From assembly GCA_015039365.1 (NCBI GenBank), contig WION01000131.1, forward strand, positions 62,001 to 126,000: a stretch of 64,000 nt of DNA, in the 5' to 3' direction. Source of the DNA: Amanita rubescens (lineage: Eukaryota; Basidiomycota; Agaricomycetes; Agaricales; Amanitaceae). This document shows positions 11,644 to 22,645 of the stretch, piece after piece (the first letter of the stretch is position 1; the number at the start of each line of letters is the position of its first letter). Position numbers and translations under genes: made by a program. The notes below the pieces were generated by a model. That model did no database searches. It was not told where the DNA came from and saw only the letters and a list, made by a program, of their open reading frames with translations.

Positions 11644-12268
11644 TCAGGCCAGATGTAATATCCACCTCTGATACGGGCTATTAGCTTCGCGATCATAAGG
11701 TTGGATGTCCACTCCACTCTCTGATACTTGGGTGACGACGACGCCATCAGGAGTACTGGGAACAAGTGATTTGATCCTGCAAAAACAGAGCTTGTCAGAA
11801 ATGAGGGTAAACAGTTCGCGCCTCGTGAAGAACGCACAGGAAGTCGGTGCGACTCTCATCAAGCACAATTTTCCAGTGGAAAGGTTCCTCCTGTACTTTA
11901 AGAGAACCGGTTCCGGGGGGGCCGTTGGCAGCAAGATAGTAGCCTTCGATGGGAAGGCCCGGAATGCTGCCGATACCGGTGGAGCGAATCGCCCATTCCT
12001 CATGCCTCTTCTTAACTAGCTTCCACTGATCATCGTAATTCAATGAAAGTCGTATCAGAGAATCGGGGAGAGAGGATATCTTACACTTTTGGCCGCGCCT
12101 ACAATGTTCCCTGGGCGTGCTGAGACTGAGAGGGTTTCAGTACAAATAGAAAACGTAGTAGCGCCACAATGCCAACTCACCACTACTGTCGACAGCAGCC
12201 GTCAAGAGGAAGCCAGTTTTCACGTTCTTGATGGGAATGGCGTGGTGCGATTCAGGAAGGGTGGCCAT
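11644..12268 (-). CDS. Small beta-trefoil protein (ricin-B lectin-like / protease-inhibitor-like)
   Basis: A small cytosolic-type protein of about 140 residues in four exons. It starts MATLPESHHAIPIKNVKTGF at 12268, continues with a GNIVGAAK block, WKLVKKRHEEWAI, GYYLAANGPPGTGSL, PFHWKIVLDE and, after an intron with a GTGCGT donor, VVVTQVSESGVDIQPY and a final YQRWILHLA. Three repeats, each ending in a hydrophobic x-W pattern (WKLV, HWKIV, QRWILHL), fit a beta-trefoil fold. Mushrooms use this fold for ricin-B-like lectins and for serine/cysteine protease inhibitors that act against nematodes and insects. No signal peptide is present. Which of those activities applies cannot be told from sequence alone. 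The exon 2/3 junction is the least certain. Confidence 0.6.
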
Positions 12269-12344
12269 AGTTGAGTGTAGTAAGCGACTAGTGAAAACTC
12301 GAAGATGCTGGGGATAGAGAAATGAGATGTAGAAGCTTGCTGGG

Positions 12345-12353
12345 CTTAAATAG
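12345..12353 (-). promoter_or_regulatory. TATA-like box of the beta-trefoil gene
   Basis: Minus-strand CTATTTAAG about 80 bases upstream of the start codon. The spacing suits a fungal TATA element; assignment is by position only. Confidence 0.35.
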
Positions 12354-14074
12354 CACTGACTTTCGAGATTGGATGCGGAGCAGGAAATAATAGTCACTGT
12401 TCACCGTCGTGCATCGTCCGGAACTGTTACCTCGCCGAGTGGTTGGTGCCTTCCCAGCGCCCATACTGGGGATGGTTTAGGCCGTTAGTGTCTACAATGG
12501 GGATGTTGATCTTAGTAGTTGGCCCATTTCAAGTTGACGACGGAGGGATGTGAGAAGTTCCCCACATTCAATACAGGGCCTAGGTCGGCATTCGCAAAAG
12601 CCGGTTCCGTCTCACGTCGTCAGTCTGTCACGGGTCGAATATAAACTTCGCAGGCTATATTCGGGGCAGCAGTGAGAGATTGAGTGATGAGTATTTAAGT
12701 ATCTAGCCGAACACGACCGATCATTGATCATCGATCATGGCGCGACTCGTCGTAATCGATTCTTTTAGAGATTTACATTCTGAGCTAGGACTGAAGTATT
12801 ATTATGGTGCCCAGCGGCTGACAATGCTCGTGCGCTGCGGGCCCTTGTACCGTTTCCGGTTTGAAGATAAGGAACGAGCTTGACAGAAGCAATGGTCGAG
12901 GTTGATTATCGGTGTCAGCTCCGTTAATTTGGGTCCGGGGTAAAGCAAAAATGGTAATAGAAAGAGGGTCAAAACGGTCGCACGGAAGGCATGACAGTCA
13001 TAGAGCATAGGTGAAATGCAGCTTGCCAGTGGACATCGCGGACGACGTGGCCAGTAGCAGCATCACATTTTTCAAACTTGATGGCCACGGCGGCAACGAT
13101 GGCGAGGAGGGAAGAGCTCCGAGTACAGAAACGGCAGTTTTCTGTTCTGTCCGCTCTGATAGGAGGCATAACGCAATGTATTTGCAGTAGCAGGAGGTAT
13201 GAATTACCGGAGTCCAGAGAGTTCCTGAAGTTTGCACTGACACTTGGCTCATTATTCTATTCTTCTGGTCATTGCAAACGGGCGGGGAATCACCGAATTG
13301 CTCAGAGAAAAATCCCAGCAGACATTCGGTACGACCTTATTCTCCTATAAGGGCAGCAGAGAAAATATCCGACCTTACCACCGTTCCCACATGTGGTCCT
13401 ACGGTGACGTGTCAAACGATTTGTTGCGTTGCCTTCAGCGCTGCCACCGCCGGACTCGTTGTTTCTTGTACTCGAGATGGTCGTTGGAGAAGTACCACGA
13501 CTTCTGTAGATGCATAGCGTCATATCGACTAATACGGCGCTTTGGGCCGCCACTATCAATGGCGCAAGAATTTATATAGCTGATGAATTGCACCGGCTTC
13601 ACATCGTACGAGAGGAGTCCAGAATAATCGGTGGGTGGGAGCAGATTGGCGGAGTCGCGAAGAACCTTTGAACGAGTGACATGTGTGTATTTCTCTATTT
13701 CCATATTTAGATGATGACGTACGTCGCCTCCTATCCTCTCACGAAAATACTGCCACGCGCTGAAAGAAAGGAACAAGATGTTGCGAGCCTATTACGTGAT
13801 GCGACTTCTGCCCGATTACTTCGAACTGTACCGAAAAAAGGTCATTATTGTCTCGATCATCAAAAAGAAATGTGTTTCTTTTTATCAATTTGCGATCCGT
13901 GACCGCCTTGTCAAATATTCGAAAAGTATTCGAGAGGTTCTCCAGCACAAATACGAGTCAATACCGGCGAGTGACATCCGAGGACTTAGTCAGTCTACGG
14001 GCACACGATGGCGCAACCTGGCGCAAGCATTCAAGTCTCACTCAGCAAGCGTATTGTTGATTACCAACTCCTAG
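12354..14074. other. Long stretch without a supported gene
   Basis: Many short open frames on both strands around 13000-14070, none with a recognisable domain or a clean exon chain. Those on opposite strands at 13244-13776 overlap almost fully, which argues for chance or for a decayed gene. The end holds the SDR1 promoter. Confidence 0.4.
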
Positions 14075-14080
14075 TATAAA
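14075..14080 (+). promoter_or_regulatory. TATA box of the first SDR gene
   Basis: A TATAAA motif about 80 bases before the start codon at 14159. Confidence 0.4.
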
Positions 14081-14158
14081 GCATAGAGATGCATATAAGA
14101 CACATCATCGATTCATCGCGTTTTACTTAACTGAAGACTACGACCTGACGAGCATCAA

Positions 14159-15263
14159 ATGGCCTCCCTCGCGTATCGCCCCGTCATCATCGTTGCAGGT
14201 ATGTCAGAGAGTGGTGTGATGCGACATGGCCTTACATTCACGACAGGTTTGGGCACTGGTCAAGGAACTGGTGCATCTACTGCGTACGCGCGATTTTACA
14301 TCTGACGACTTCAGTGGTTCATTTGGTTTATAGCCGCCTTTTTGCGAAATCTGGGTATAGTATTGCGTTGCTAGCACGTGGCGCAGATTCAGTGAATGCC
14401 CTCGCAAAAGAAATAACTGAGTCCGGCGGCGAGGTACTTAACCCCTTTCTTGATATTCTTGGATATTGAGTGTCGTAGGCTGCCCCATTCCCAGTACAGA
14501 GCTATTCGCACGAAGAAATTTCTTCGACATGGTCCAAGATTCGAGAGCGATATCCCAAGCCAGCTTACTCTATTCGTGTAGCCGTTTTCAATGCTGCGTC
14601 AGCGGTTTGGAAGGGGTTCCTTGACATTACCCCTGGAGAGGTTCAGGATGTGCTCCAAACCAATGTAGCTGCTGCGTTCGCCTTTTCTAGGGAAGCTATT
14701 TTGGATTTCAAAGAGAACGAGATTCAAGAGCCGATTGGGAAAAGAGGGACATTGATTTTCACCGGTGCGACGGCAAGTGTCAGGGGCAATGTTGTTACCA
14801 GCGCCTTTGCCGCGGCGAAACATGGTCAAAGGGCTCTATCACAGAGTTTGGCGAAAGAGTTTGGAAAGCAAAATATTCATGTTGCACACGTAAGAGCGGC
14901 ATTTTCTCATTGAACCAAGCTAACCGGCGCCAGGCTATAATTGACGGAGGTGCGACACGCGAAGACTCTTTGGTCAGGCGCTAATCTAGCACCCAGGCAT
15001 TAAGACTGGAATTCAGATCGAGCGGCATGATGCTGATTGGGCAGCAAATGCAAACCTTCGACTTGATCCTGACAGCATTGCCAAGGTGCGCTTTGCCGAT
15101 GTATCAATGACGCGCCTTGAACAATCTTTTGCAGTCGTATCTTTATCTTGCCAACCAAGATAATTCTTCTTGGACCTGGGAATTGGACCGTAAGCAAGCA
15201 TATCCAAATATTAGCAAGAAACTGACAAAAGTGATAGTTCGCCCCGCCCACGAGAAATGGTAG
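14159..15263 (+). CDS. Short-chain dehydrogenase/reductase-like protein, copy 1
   Basis: NAD(P)-binding Rossmann-fold protein of the SDR superfamily. Eight exons were traced: MASLAYRPVIIVAG, then LGTGQGTGASTARLFAKSGY (Gly-rich dinucleotide loop) and LLARGADSVNALAKE; QTNVAAAFAFSREA; LIFTGATASVRG; SAFAAAKHGQRALSQSLAKEFG; then IIDGGIKTG and DPDSIAK, with the end WELDLRPAHEKW. The Ser-bearing strand is kept, but the catalytic YxxxK Tyr is Phe (FAAAK). Proteins of this FxxxK subgroup with the VIDGxI tail exist in bacteria and fungi and have no assigned substrate. Paralogue of the next gene, with the same intron positions. Copy 1 has Ala-Ala-Ser where copy 2 has Ala-Gly-Ser before AVWKGFLD. Confidence 0.85.
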
Positions 15264-16252
15264 GAGGGTGCCTGCTATTACTAAGAGTAGTCATACAGGA
15301 TTTGTAAGTTGATGATAGTAATGAATTCGGAATGATCCTAGCCTTGTCATTGTTGCCTTTGTGTTTCATTAAGCTCAAGCATTCGAACGCCACATGCTGA
15401 TCAGGAATGGTCAGATCCGCAGCCGACAACGCCCAAACGGCTTTTCGCCTCTGGCACTATTCGCACCGCTACTACTTTCACAGAGTGGGTCTGCTTTGGG
15501 TATAATTCTTTACATCTTGGACTTGTCGCGCATATGACGTGACGGGGAATGCGGAAATCAGAGTGCCATAGCGACACGACTACAACGCTTGCAGCATTGA
15601 AATGAGTCGTTACTGTCAGAGGTGACGGAATCCGCGTGGTCAGCGGCATAGGTCGGCTCCATGGGGTATGATCTTACGAGATGAAATGAGAACGATCGTT
15701 TCGACTGGTTTCTGGGCAGATGGGGCAAAGAAAATTTGAACGAGATATTAATTTGCAGGGGACTCTGCGTGTTTTGTTATTTTCATACTTAGGCGTCGAC
15801 GATCCCCTCTTGTATGAAATCATTGTGTGTTTGAGAATTAATTTAACACACCTTGAAGTTAATAGATAGTGAGGTTGCGTGGATGCAACTCCAATGTATC
15901 TGCGACTTCGCATTCGTCACTACTTTGGACGGCACCGAAAAGCGGTCTCGAGTAATTCATCACAGGGAAGCGTGCCTTTTTCATGATTGATCATGATTGG
16001 CGATGGATCACATTCAAGAACTCCGGGGCTGGTTGGAGAGTCACTCCCCTGACAGTGATGACGTTGCGTAACGGCCGCTTAGTCAGCCCTCAGACCCTCT
16101 AATAAATAGCACCCCGAGACTGAGTGGTGAGCGCGATGTCGTATCGATTATTGATTACTGTTTCTCAGCCAGTGTTATAAATCCTAGAGACGCAATTTGG
16201 ACGTTTCATCGCTTTTTATTATAACTCAAGACTACAATTCAACGAGTATCAA
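15264..16252. other. Spacer between the two SDR copies
   Basis: About 1 kb. Only the last part, just before the second start codon (about 16220-16252), resembles the matching region before copy 1 (the aactcaagactac and gagtatcaaATG patterns), so the duplicated unit seems to include a short 5' leader. No further gene seen. Confidence 0.45.
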
Positions 16253-17378
16253 ATGGCTCCGACTCCGAGGCCCCTTGTGTATCACCCCGTCGTCGTCGTC
16301 GCAGGTATGTCAAAGAGTGGGATGATTCGATATTGCCTGACGTTCATGAAAGGTCTGGGCGCTGGTCATGGAACGGGTGCATCCATTGCGTACACATAAT
16401 TATGCATTTGATAATTTCATCAGTTGACTTGGCTTATAGCCGCATTTTCGCGAAAGCTGGATATAGTGTTGCGTTGCTAGCACGTGGCGCAGATTCCGTG
16501 AATGCCCTCGCGAAAGAAATCGGAGAATCAGGTGGAGAGGTGCTTTAAACCAGTTTTCTTGATTTCTTCAGACATTGAGTGTGGTAGGCTACCCCATTCC
16601 CAGTGCAGAGCTATTCGCACGAAGAAATTTCTTCAGCGTGGGCTAAAATTCGAGAACGATACCGCAGGCCGCTCTACTCCATTCGTGTGGCCGTTTTCAA
16701 TGCTGGTTCAGCAGTTTGGAAGGGGTTCCTTGACATTACCCCCGAGGATGTCCAGGACGTGCTCCAAACCAATGTAGCTGCTGCGTTTGCCTTTTCCAGG
16801 GAGGCTATCTTAGATTTCAAAGAGAACGAGATTCAAGAATATCTCGGAAAAAGAGGAACTTTGATTTTCACTGGCGCAACGGCCAGCCTCAGGGGCAACG
16901 TCCTTACTAGTGCATTTGCCGCGGCGAAACATGGACAAAGGGCTCTATCACAGAGTTTGGCGAAGGAGTTTGGAAAGCAAAATATTCATGTGGCATATGT
17001 AAGTGTGAATTTTGGAGGATCGACAGAACTAACTGATGCTAGGCAATAATTGACGGAGGTGGGAAGATGTGGATTGTCTGTATTTGTGATGAGGCACTGA
17101 TTTAAGAAACAGTCATTAAAACTGGGGCTCAGTTGGAGCTACGTGATGCTGACTGGGCGACAAATGCAAACGTCCGACTTGATCCTGACAGCATTGCCAA
17201 GGTGCGCTTGTTCGGTACGTTAATGAAACACGCTTTGAAAAATATTTTTAGGCGTATCTCTATCTTGCCAACCAAGATAGCTCTTCTTGGACCTGGGAAT
17301 TAGACCGTAAGAGACATATCCAATATTCAGCAAGGCCTAACAGAAATGATAGTTCGCCCCGCTCACGAGAAATGGTAG
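16253..17378 (+). CDS. Short-chain dehydrogenase/reductase-like protein, copy 2
   Basis: Tandem paralogue of the preceding gene with the same exon order: MAPTPRPLVYHPVVVVAG, LGAGHGTGASIARIFAKAGY, LLARGADSVNALAKEIGE, NAGSAVWKGFLDITPEDV, LIFTGATASLRGNVLTSAF, AAAKHGQRALSQSLAKEF, then AIIDG, IKTGAQLELRDADWA and the same C-terminal PAHEKW. Introns fall at the same codons but differ in sequence and length, so the duplication is not very recent. The Tyr of the YxxxK motif is again Phe, which shows that the change predates the duplication and is under constraint, or came from the ancestor. An oxidoreductase acting through a different acid, or a binding-only role, are both possible. Confidence 0.85.
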
Positions 17379-17475
17379 TTGATGTCGAGTCATTAGTCAC
17401 ACTATTTTAAGCTGATGATGTAATAAAACCTAACCATCGCCTTTTGTTAACCCTAACCTTGGGCTATCTCTGAAA

Positions 17476-20089
17476 ATGACGACTAGCCCGCCAAGTAAGC
17501 GAATCAAGCTGGAGTCGCGGTCGCCTACGACGCCTAAACTATATCCTAATGAGGACATTGTTGAGGATGAAATTCACTGCAGCATTTGTTTGCAAGTAAT
17601 TAATGATCAAACCGTCATACCCAATTGCTCGCACGAGTTTTGTTTTGAATGTCTCTTGATATGGACTAGTAAGTGCACAAGCCCCAACCGTAGGGATAGG
17701 AATGACGTGAAATCATGATATTCCAGAGCAGTCGCGACGTTGTCCATTATGTGCACAAGCTATCGGGGAATACCTGATTCATAACATCAGGTCCAAATAT
17801 GATTTTAGCAAGCACTACCTTGCGCCCTTACGCACCTCACCTGCTCCGCAAGTCCCGCTACATGCAACTAGTTCGGTGCCGACGACACGGGTGGAGCGAC
17901 GGAGGACGGCAAGGGATCGGGAAAGGGAGAGGAGGGAACGCGAGGAGCTGGACGAGGTCGACAAGCTTGAACGTTCTATCATGAAACGGCGGTGGATTTA
18001 TCAGCACCATCTGTACGCAAAGGTGTGTTGACAACTTGCTGCCAAATTTAAAACTCTAATATGACGTCTTGTGAAGCATGTCGCGTCGAATGCTTTCACC
18101 CGATATAAGCCATACCCTTCTCCGGCACAATTTTCAGCCTCCCAGGATCTGATATCGCGCACTACAAGTTTCGTTCGAAGGGAGTTGCAGGTGTGGCCAA
18201 ATCTGGATGTGGAGGTGAGTCGGAACCGCGTAAGTTACTCGACGGAATGAAATTCATGTACCTCAGTTTCTTACAACCTTCACAATTTCGATCATGAAAT
18301 CTATTGATATCCGGTCAGAGTCGGCCGTAAAATTGCTGACAGAGTTTCTGGACATAGATGAACCATACGTCGAGGGCCGCAGACACATCAACGCTGAACA
18401 CTTTGCACATGGTAATTTCGTCGACGTCCTTCGAGATTTATTCTGATAAATAGCATAGAAATTTATTCGTTTGTGAGGTCGCCTTATCGAGACTTATTTA
18501 TTTACGACGATGCCGTGCAGGTGGTGTATAGTCCAACATGATACATTTTTCATGTGACTAATACATGCTTACAGTACGATATACCTACAGATATACCACC
18601 ACTTCCTCATTTTCGGGAAAGTCGCAGGAGATGGAGAAGGTCGCGATCTCTGTCTCGTCCTCCCTCTAGTCGTTCTAGAAGCCACTCGCCCGTATTAAGA
18701 TCCATTTCTCCCCGTGAAGACCCTCATTCCAGATCGGAGAGGGATTCGCGCAATCCGTCGTCACATACCCGATCGCCATCTGACGCAAGTATTCACGTTT
18801 GTGAGAGTGACAAACGTCCTGAATCTGCCCGTCCATCTTCTTCAAGACAAGAAACAAAGAAGTCTTCTCAATCAAAGTGGCGCCAGCCAGATCCGGGGTC
18901 TTCCCTTTCTGGTAGATGTAGAAACCCTTCTGACGACGGTGACGGCTCCCCAAGATCTGTCCCAGGCCAGACATCCGAGAGGTCACGAATGGTCGATCTA
19001 GGTGCTAGGCAACGATCTGAAGACGCTCGCTCTAGCGATACGTCACACCTACGAGATCAGCGGTTTATGAAATTTCATAAAGCACCAATACACCCAAAGG
19101 GAAAGTTGAAAGAGGATGACACAAAGCAGATTTCATCTATCAACATTTACCACGATAACGCTGCAGAATCACATTCATTACCCACACAACCGAGAATAGC
19201 CACGTATAAGCCGCCTCGTAACCGGAGCCTCCGCGAATCCGTGGAGGCATACCTCGGCGGTGGAAGAAGGATGATCCCCGCGGCAGGCAATGATATGAAT
19301 GCGGAACGCAAGGACAGTCAATCACACGCAGAAAATAATCTTTTGTTGCTACCAGGTAGCTTCTGACCTTATCTATCCGAGTCATTGACGAATTTGGTTC
19401 CTTCAACGACAGACAATACACCACAATTGATCATGAGTGGTCGCGAGCCCCGAAATAGCATGTCAGGGACAATCGCGGCGACTGAATTTGAGAACTCTCT
19501 GTATTCAAGCGAGACAAGTTATTCGCCGCTATCCAGACAAAGTTCACAGCAACATTCGTCAGCCCACGATCGTCGTGAGGATCTGAATAAGTCCGTGAAT
19601 GGAGAGTGCTCCGGAAATTCACACGTGTTTCCCAGTTCCCTGTCGAGGCTCGGCCCTCGCGTTCTTGCGAAGGACAGCACAGTTACTCCCCTGGCAACAT
19701 CGTCTCGAGGTGACTCTGGTGGAGAGGCTGACACCGGAACCGCCTGGCCAACTAGCGACAATAACCTGACTCAGATCGAACCTAGTGGCATTAGTCATTC
19801 GCAGTTCGCCGAGTCGGATTTACGATCACGGTTGCTCTCGCGCCTGCAAGAAGGAAAAGAACATGCATGTAATTCTTGGTTTCACAAACATTTCTAACGT
19901 GCGTGAGAGGACTGACATAATCCTATAGTGTCAGCATCGGCCGCGCGCCGCGCCACGGAAGAGCAAGGGCAAGGTTCTAGGTTCATAGATCCGATTATTG
20001 CCGAGGAGCAATTGAAAAAGCGCGCACAGCTACGAATGAAATTGGCAGCTGAGAAACGTGTAATGTTGAGCGGTCACAACGAAGGATAA
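17476..20089 (+). CDS. TOPORS-like RING E3 ubiquitin/SUMO ligase
   Basis: Nuclear RING-finger protein with an Arg/Ser-rich tail, the layout of Topors, which works as a ubiquitin and SUMO ligase. The RING starts at about residue 35: HCSICLQVINDQ, NCSHEFCFECLLIW, then RRCPLCAQAIGEYLIHNI after an intron. A basic RERERREREELDEVDKLE helix, the KRRWIYQHHLYAKHVASN block and a region typical of the family (QVWPNLDVEFLTTFTISIM, LLTEFLDIDEPYVEGRRHI) follow. The C-terminal half is rich in SRSRS-type dipeptides. At least seven introns are supported, including 19356-19412 (LLLLP to DNTPQL) and one just after EGKEHA. The stop is at 20087-20089. The conserved middle domain makes the call safer than the RING alone. 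Confidence 0.82.
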
Positions 20090-20859
20090 GGATGATCACA
20101 CGGGGACTGTTTACTTTTATAGAATCACTTACGGTGATGGCAATTCTATACTTGTTGCTGGCATATCCTGTTTCACAATCCCCTTTACTCGTTGCACACC
20201 ACATGTGTGCAACACCCTGTCACTTTATCCATTCCCTGCCATCAAATTACCTGCGGTTGTTAGAATCTCTGCATTGAATAAAATATATTTTAATATTGAT
20301 AATTAGTGTGTCAGTGCACGAAATACTGCTTTATACTGGAGTAACGGTGTAGGATTAACATATGGGAGGATGACTGTATCATACTATGCAACAATGGAAG
20401 TGGGAATGAGAGATATGGTAAATGCTCGCAAATCATATCTAATAGAGTTCGAGGTCCGTGGGGAGGGAGTGTGCCTGAGAAGCCGTTGGGCGGGTGAATT
20501 GCCGAAACAAAGAGAATTCTAGAATCAACGAGAGCATGGATACCTGTGAAGAGCATGGATGAGTTGAAAGAAATTATGCAGTGTTAGGTATTTTTATGAT
20601 GCGCAGCAAAGGTGTTGCTTTCATGATGAGTAAAGCGAAGGCGATTGCGGAAAGCTAAAGAACGTCGTTTCTCCATCTAGTCAAAAGATATTAAATGGCG
20701 AACTGATTAAGCCCGATCAGTATACTTGAGTGAGAGTTGTGCGAAGATGAATTGATGCAACAAAACTTGGGCGATTGCATCTTTGCCAGTTCCTTTATTA
20801 GACCGGCCATGCACCCCGAGCTTTGAGGGAAAATGATGCGATAGGTGGCTCACACCTGC
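20090..20859. other. Convergent 3' intergenic region
   Basis: Between the 3' ends of the TOPORS-like and homeodomain genes. An AT-rich aataaaatatattttaatatt tract near 20277-20300 probably holds the TOPORS-like polyadenylation signal. No coding signal seen. Confidence 0.45.
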
Positions 20860-22645
20860 TCATCTCCTGTCGCCCATGTGCTCCGTATCTGACGGTGGCA
20901 ATGGTGGTGAAGGAACAGGAGGTGATGGCGTCGCGAATGGAATGACAGTTGCTCGCACCGGATCATAACGACCCACACGAGACTGATGAGGCGGAGGTAC
21001 TTGAGGCGCACTCGGCGGTGCATCCCTAGAGGTTTCCTCAGCGATGAGCTCAGTTGCATCAATTCGATCAGTATTCGGAGTTGAAACAATTGGTAAGAGC
21101 GATGGACGCGCAAGAGGAACAAAAAATGGCTGAGTGGGGGAGACGGGGCCTCGACTAGTGCTTAGGGGTGGCCAGATGGTTGGGCGAGTCGGTAGAGGTG
21201 TGAACAATCTCATGTCCCACTGTGGCTGAGGCTGTAAGGTGGACGGAGGAGGGATGGAACCAGGCGCAGCACTGCCGCCAGTCAAAGTACCAGAAACACG
21301 GGGCGTGTAATGGATGAATGGCCTGTTCATCGTCGCAGGCGGGGCTATAGTATCAACGTAAGGCTGACTCGCTGCGAGTGGCGGAGGAGGGGCTCCAGGC
21401 GGAGAAATGCTGGCTCTCGTTCGCTCCCCCGACCCAAGCGCAATTGGAGGGAGGGCGCAATAAGCGTCCTGATGATGTGAAGGAAAGCTCAATGGTATAG
21501 GCAATAGATTTCCTGGCGTTGGGCTTGTTGGCGGAGAAATTTTGTGCACCAGACGTGATGAACCTGCAGAAGAAGAGTGGACATCGAGTTGACCGATCTG
21601 GGGAAGCGAGATGCTACTGCTGTTGCGGCCACCAAGTGGCGTACCACGTGGATGCATATCCAACCCAGGCACACCTGGTCCGAGCAGCTGTGGTGCATCC
21701 GACAGACTCGAATATGAATCTGGCGTTGAGACTGGGGCACTTGCAGAGTGCAGTGATTGTGAGCTACCGGGAGCCAATTGCATTAATGACTGCGGGTCTG
21801 CACCAGGATGAGTGCTGAAGGAAGGCTGGACCCCGTATTCGGGACCAGATGGAGGCATAGATGAAAATGCACCATACTGAGGATGCTTGGTGTTTGGGTC
21901 ACTCTGGCTGCGTGGTCGTCTAGCCTTCTGACGTTGATTCTACACGCGAATTCACATGAGAAAAATACAATTTAAGAAAGGTTTCCATCATTACCTGAAA
22001 CCAGATCTAGACGTCAATTTAAGATTTGCGTTAGACTCGCGTGTTTGGTTCACACGTACCTGTACCTTCCTTGCGCTAAGGCCGATTAAGCGACCAACTT
22101 CCTCACGCTTTGCAGTGGTTGGAAAGCGAGACTGTTATTGTCATAAAAAAGTGGTACTTACGTTCGACTTGATGGACACATACCTGATTCAATAATGAAT
22201 GGAGGACTGCTGCTTGATAGGGCGTAGTCAACGTTCGCGTCCGCTTTTTCTTGGGTAGAACCGTTTCGCCGGCCGTATTGGATTGTGCACCCTGCGCCAT
22301 CAATGTATTATTACTGGTGGAAGAGCTGGCAACATTGTCTTGTTGACATTGCAGTGACCCCGGAGGCCCATCGGATTCTGAGGTGACATTGGATGATCGA
22401 ATTCGTTTCGCCATATGTTGGTCGGGAATACTACTTTCGATAGGCCGAATAGGTCGAGTGTGCGGTAAGTTGATGTTCGGGAACTCGACTTTTGAGTGCA
22501 GGCCAGAAGGGTTGTCAGTATTTTGTGGAGAATTCTTCTCTTCGACGTTTCTTCGGGAGGCCAGGGAGGGATTCGTAGGGGTAGGGGTAGGGGTAGGGGT
22601 AGGGGTAGGGGTAGGGGATCGAGAGTCAGAGAGACGCTTGGACAT
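20860..22645 (-). CDS. Homeodomain transcription factor
   Basis: Sequence-specific nuclear DNA-binding protein. A Ser/Pro-rich N-terminus with (PT)n, then a 60-residue homeodomain at about residues 133-192: KKKRTRTLTTPYQAAVLHSL, LNQSRFPTTAKREEVGRLIG, LSARKVQ, IWFQ, NQRQKARRPRS. The recognition helix is split by two introns around a 12-nt exon (21995-22006) that codes only IWFQ. Introns lie on both sides (21994 downward with GTAATG; acceptor CTAG at 22007-22010). The long Pro/Ser-rich C-terminus ends DTEHMGDRR. It lacks the three-residue TALE insertion and the linked partner expected at a mating-type HD locus, so a developmental regulator like the fungal hom genes is more likely. Confidence 0.88.
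22576..22617 (+). repeat. (TAGGGG)7 hexamer repeat inside the homeodomain gene
   Basis: Seven perfect hexamers. On the coding (minus) strand they read as alternating Pro-Thr codons near the N-terminus of the homeodomain protein. The G-runs of four could form a G-quadruplex. The unit is telomere-like in look, but its position inside an open exon explains it as a coding repeat. Confidence 0.9.

Noticed and set aside
22576..22617. Telomere-like repeat
   Set aside because: It lies inside an open exon, codes Pro-Thr dipeptides and is flanked by unique sequence.
20860..22645. Mating-type HD locus
   Set aside because: Only one homeodomain gene, no divergent HD1/HD2 pair and no TALE-type homeodomain; neighbours do not match the usual mating locus context.
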